64,000 nucleotides of DNA, from NCBI RefSeq assembly GCF_007990755.1, contig NZ_BJXA01000051.1, forward strand, positions 1 to 64,000. Reading direction: 5' to 3'. Below are positions 61,597-64,000 of this stretch, in pieces (position 1 is the stretch's first letter; each line of letters begins with the position of its first letter). The position numbers and the translations under genes are program-made. Origin of the DNA: Nocardia ninae NBRC 108245 (lineage in GTDB: Bacteria; Actinomycetota; Actinomycetes; Mycobacteriales; Mycobacteriaceae). The notes under the pieces were generated by a model, which was not told where the DNA came from, did no database searches, and saw only the letters and a list, made by a program, of their open reading frames with translations.

Positions 61597-63003
61597 ATGG
61601 GCATCGTTTCACGGTTCGAGCGTCGTCTTCAGGGCGCCGTCGGTGATGTGTTCGCCAGGGTGTTCGGCGGCAACGTCGTGCCCCAGGAGGTGGAGGCGGC
61701 GCTGCAACGGGAGGCCGCTGATCATGTCCAAGAGCTCGACGGCGGGCACCTGTTGGCACCCAACAGCTATGTGATCACTATCAATTCCTCCGATCACCAG
61801 CAGTTGGACGCCGATCACGACCTCACCACCCGCGCGTTCGCCAAACACCTGCAGGATTACATCCGCGAGCAAGGCTGGCAGACCTACGGCGAAGTACACG
61901 TGGCGTTCGAGGCATCCCCTACGCTGCACACCGGACAGTTCAGGGCTAGCGGCCGGGTCGATCCGGACGTCGGCCGCGGAGCTACACCAGCTCACAGCCC
62001 TGAACGCACGCCACAACGACCTGCAAACCCGCAACCAGGAGCTGGCCCCATGACGCAGAACTCAGGCTACGACCCGAGCCGTGAGCCCGCGGAGTCCGAT
62101 CCACGCAACCGCGGGTACGCCCCACCGCCTGCCGGTCGCGGCGGCGCGCAGAACGGCGCGTACCGGGAGGACTACGGTCGCGGCGCGGCGCCCTACGGCG
62201 CCGACTATCCGGCGCCGGAGGGTCAGCAGGGTTACGGCGACTACCAGAACGGCTACGACTACCAGCAGGGTGGCCAGGCCTACGGTCAGCCGGGGTATCA
62301 GGAGCCGGGCTACGCCGCCCAGCAGCCGGGCTACGCCGATCGCGGTTACGGGCAGCCGGGTTACCAGGAGCCCGCGTACGGCCAGCCGGGCTATCAGGAA
62401 CCGCCGGCCTACGGTCAGCCGGGCTACCAGGAGCCGGGCTACGGCCAGCAGGGTTACGCCCAGCAAGGTTACGGCGATCAGGCGTACGCGGATCCGGCCT
62501 ACGGCCAGCAAGGCGCGGGCTACGCCCAGCCGGGCTACGGCCAGCAGGGTTACCAGGAGCCCGGTTACGGCGAACAGGCCTACGCCGAGCCCGCTGCCTA
62601 CGGCCAGGATGACCAGGGCGGTTACGGCCAGGCCTACTCGCAGCAGCCCGGGTACGGCGCGCAGCCGGGCTACGGTGCCGCGCCCGCGTATGCCGCTCCC
62701 CCGCAGGCGGGTTCGGGCTACTCCGCGACTCTTCAGCTCGACGACGGCAGCGGCCGCACGTACCAGTTGCGTGAGGGCAGCAACATCATCGGCCGTGGCC
62801 AGGACGCGCATTTCCGGCTGCCCGACACCGGTGTCTCGCGCAGGCACATCGAGGTCCGCTGGGACGGGCAGACCGCCATGCTCTCGGATCTGGGTTCCAC
62901 CAACGGCACGCTGGTCAACGGTTCCCCCGTGCAAGACTGGCAGCTCGCCGACGGGGACGTGATCCGCGCCGGGCACTCCGAGATCCTGATCCGTATCGTC
63001 TGA
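61597..63003 (+). CDS. fhaA: FHA domain protein FhaA
   Basis: A 468-residue protein: an N-terminal domain (DUF3662, residues 1-115), a long Gly/Tyr/Gln/Pro-rich linker (about 205-365) with repeated [10 protein letters not shown]-type units, and a C-terminal FHA domain with [23 protein letters not shown] and SDLGSTNGT. Mycobacterial FhaA binds phosphorylated MviN/RodA-type partners and controls peptidoglycan synthesis. The ATG at 61597 has GGGAGG 7 bases upstream. It starts the fhaA-fhaB-pstP block and presumably continues with rodA, pbpA, pknA and pknB outside the window. Confidence 0.93.
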   Translation: MGIVSRFERRLQGAVGDVFARVFGGNVVPQEVEAALQREAADHVQELDGGHLLAPNSYVITINSSDHQQLDADHDLTTRAFAKHLQDYIREQGWQTYGEVHVAFEASPTLHTGQFRASGRVDPDVGRGATPAHSPERTPQRPANPQPGAGPMTQNSGYDPSREPAESDPRNRGYAPPPAGRGGAQNGAYREDYGRGAAPYGADYPAPEGQQGYGDYQNGYDYQQGGQAYGQPGYQEPGYAAQQPGYADRGYGQPGYQEPAYGQPGYQEPPAYGQPGYQEPGYGQQGYAQQGYGDQAYADPAYGQQGAGYAQPGYGQQGYQEPGYGEQAYAEPAAYGQDDQGGYGQAYSQQPGYGAQPGYGAAPAYAAPPQAGSGYSATLQLDDGSGRTYQLREGSNIIGRGQDAHFRLPDTGVSRRHIEVRWDGQTAMLSDLGSTNGTLVNGSPVQDWQLADGDVIRAGHSEILIRIV

Positions 63004-63208
63004 TCCCGTAAGCTCGCGATGCAGGTCACGACTTGGCCATCAAGGATTCGTCGGTCGTATCGTGATCGAACTCGACCTACGGCCCTATGATGCTGCCAAC
63101 ACACGCACGGCACCGGAACCCGGGGTCGGCAAGACCAGCATGCTGGTGGGGGTGGTCGAACCGCACCTACGGCACCGACATACACGGTCGAACAGGAGGT
63201 GGAACGCC

Positions 63209-63676
63209 GTGCAGGGACTGATCCTGCAACTGACCCGTGCGGGGTTCCTGCTGCTGTTGTGGTTGTTCGTGTGGGCGGTGCTGCGCACCTTGCGCAGCGA
63301 CATCTACGCGGCATCCGGCATACGGATACAGCCCAGGGCCGCACGCGGTTCCGCGGTGCTGCCCTCCTTCAGCCGGGGCCAGAAGGGCGCCAAATTTCTT
63401 GTGGTGACTCAAGGTTCACTCGCCGGCACCCGCATCTCGCTAGGCACCCAACCGGTGCTCATCGGGCGTGCGGACGACTCCACGCTGGTGCTCACCGATG
63501 ATTACGCCTCGACCAGACATGCGCGACTGTCCCCGCGTGGCGATGATTGGTACGTCGAAGACCTCGGCTCGACGAACGGCACCTACCTCGATCGCGCGAA
63601 AGTCACCACTGCCGTGCGGGTTCCGCTCGGCACGCCTGTCCGTGTCGGCAAAACAGTGATCGAGTTGCGATCGTGA
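63209..63676 (+). CDS. fhaB: FHA domain protein FhaB (FipA)
   Basis: A 155-residue protein: one membrane helix near the N-terminus (GFLLLLWLFVWAVLR), then an FHA domain (VLIGRADDSTLVLTDDYASTRHARLS, LGSTNGTYLDRAKV) nearly identical in motif to M. tuberculosis Rv0019c, which interacts with FtsZ/FtsQ in cell division. GTG at 63209 preceded by AGGAGG. Its stop overlaps the pstP start (GTGA). Confidence 0.92.
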   Translation: MQGLILQLTRAGFLLLLWLFVWAVLRTLRSDIYAASGIRIQPRAARGSAVLPSFSRGQKGAKFLVVTQGSLAGTRISLGTQPVLIGRADDSTLVLTDDYASTRHARLSPRGDDWYVEDLGSTNGTYLDRAKVTTAVRVPLGTPVRVGKTVIELRS

Positions 63677-64000
63677 CACTCGTTCTCCGCTACGCAGCGC
63701 GTAGCGACCGCGGTCTCGTCCGGGGCAACAACGAAGACTCCGTCTACGCCGGCGCGCGATTACTCGCGCTCGCCGACGGCATGGGTGGCCATGCCGCGGG
63801 CGAGGTGGCGTCGCAGTTGATGATCGCCGCCCTGGCCCATCTGGACGACGACGAGCCCGGCGACGATCTGCTCGGCAAGCTGGATTCGGCGACCCGAGAG
63901 GGCAACGCCGCCATCGCCGATCAGGTCGAGGAGGAGCCCGAACTCGACGGGATGGGCACCACGCTCACCGCGATCCTGTTCGCAGGCAAGAAGCTCGGCC
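63673..64000 (+). CDS. pstP: Serine/threonine phosphatase PstP, 3' end outside window
   Basis: The first 109 residues of a PP2C-type metal-dependent phosphatase. RYAARSDRGLVRGNNEDSVYAG, ALADGMGGHAAGEVAS (metal Asp) and GMGTTLTAILF match PstP (Rv0018c), which dephosphorylates PknA/PknB and their targets in envelope growth. GTG start overlaps the fhaB stop. Truncated by the window edge. Confidence 0.93.
   Translation, partial: MTLVLRYAARSDRGLVRGNNEDSVYAGARLLALADGMGGHAAGEVASQLMIAALAHLDDDEPGDDLLGKLDSATREGNAAIADQVEEEPELDGMGTTLTAILFAGKKLG

Overview
The window reads as a chromosome segment of a mycolic-acid actinomycete, most likely Nocardia or a close relative. I base this on the high GC with strong G/C third-position bias, the many GTG starts, the ATGA/GTGA gene overlaps, and a gene set that follows the Mycobacterium tuberculosis region Rv3840 to Rv3859c: an LCP protein, bfrB, glpQ, a DUF4328 protein, sodA, an Rv3847-like gene, a GDT1 exporter, rraA and gltD/gltB. 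The right end is the fhaA-fhaB-pstP block beside a leucine tRNA, which in M. tuberculosis lies close to dnaA. The window is therefore probably origin-proximal although dnaA itself is not in it. All family and synteny calls are from memory; nothing was searched.

Layout. 1-10 kb: cell-envelope LCP protein, tandem ferritins with an iron-box-like site, glycerophosphodiesterase with a zinc-ribbon membrane protein, rhodanese, superoxide dismutase, and a Mn2+ exporter preceded by a yybP-ykoY manganese riboswitch. 10-18 kb: two short-chain dehydrogenases with a TetR regulator, a methyltransferase, and htpG overlapping a RecB-like nuclease gene. 18-21 kb: a copper-type cluster (His-rich membrane protein, YcnI, CopC, CopD). 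21-27 kb: small proteins, rraA, an S4 protein and the two-domain lysX. 27-32 kb: MFS exporter with divergent HxlR regulator, histidine phosphatase, small secreted proteins, cutinase. 32-40 kb: glutamate synthase gltB/gltD and a secreted chorismate mutase. 40-46 kb: a DUF4407 coiled-coil membrane protein, a class III adenylate cyclase, and a second MFS/TetR pair with two operators. 46-53 kb: a membrane protein-DUF4129-MoxR-DUF58 operon, adenine deaminase, RDD and SpoIIM proteins. 53-61 kb: a gene-poor stretch with DnaA-box-like sites, a secreted beta-propeller protein, a methyltransferase, a divergent SDR/flavin-oxidoreductase pair with KstR-like boxes, and a secreted lipase. 61-64 kb: tRNA-Leu, fhaA, fhaB and the start of pstP.

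Functional themes: metal and oxidative-stress handling (ferritin, SOD, Mn export, copper proteins), envelope biology (LCP, LysX, cutinase, FHA/PstP), ammonia assimilation, and several local regulator/operator pairs. No insertion sequence, prophage, CRISPR array or classical defence island was recognised. The most unusual signals are the DnaA-box clusters away from dnaA, the ferritin paralogue lacking two ferroxidase ligands, the nuclease-htpG overlap, the long hairpin before rraA and the duplicated 3' end of gltB.
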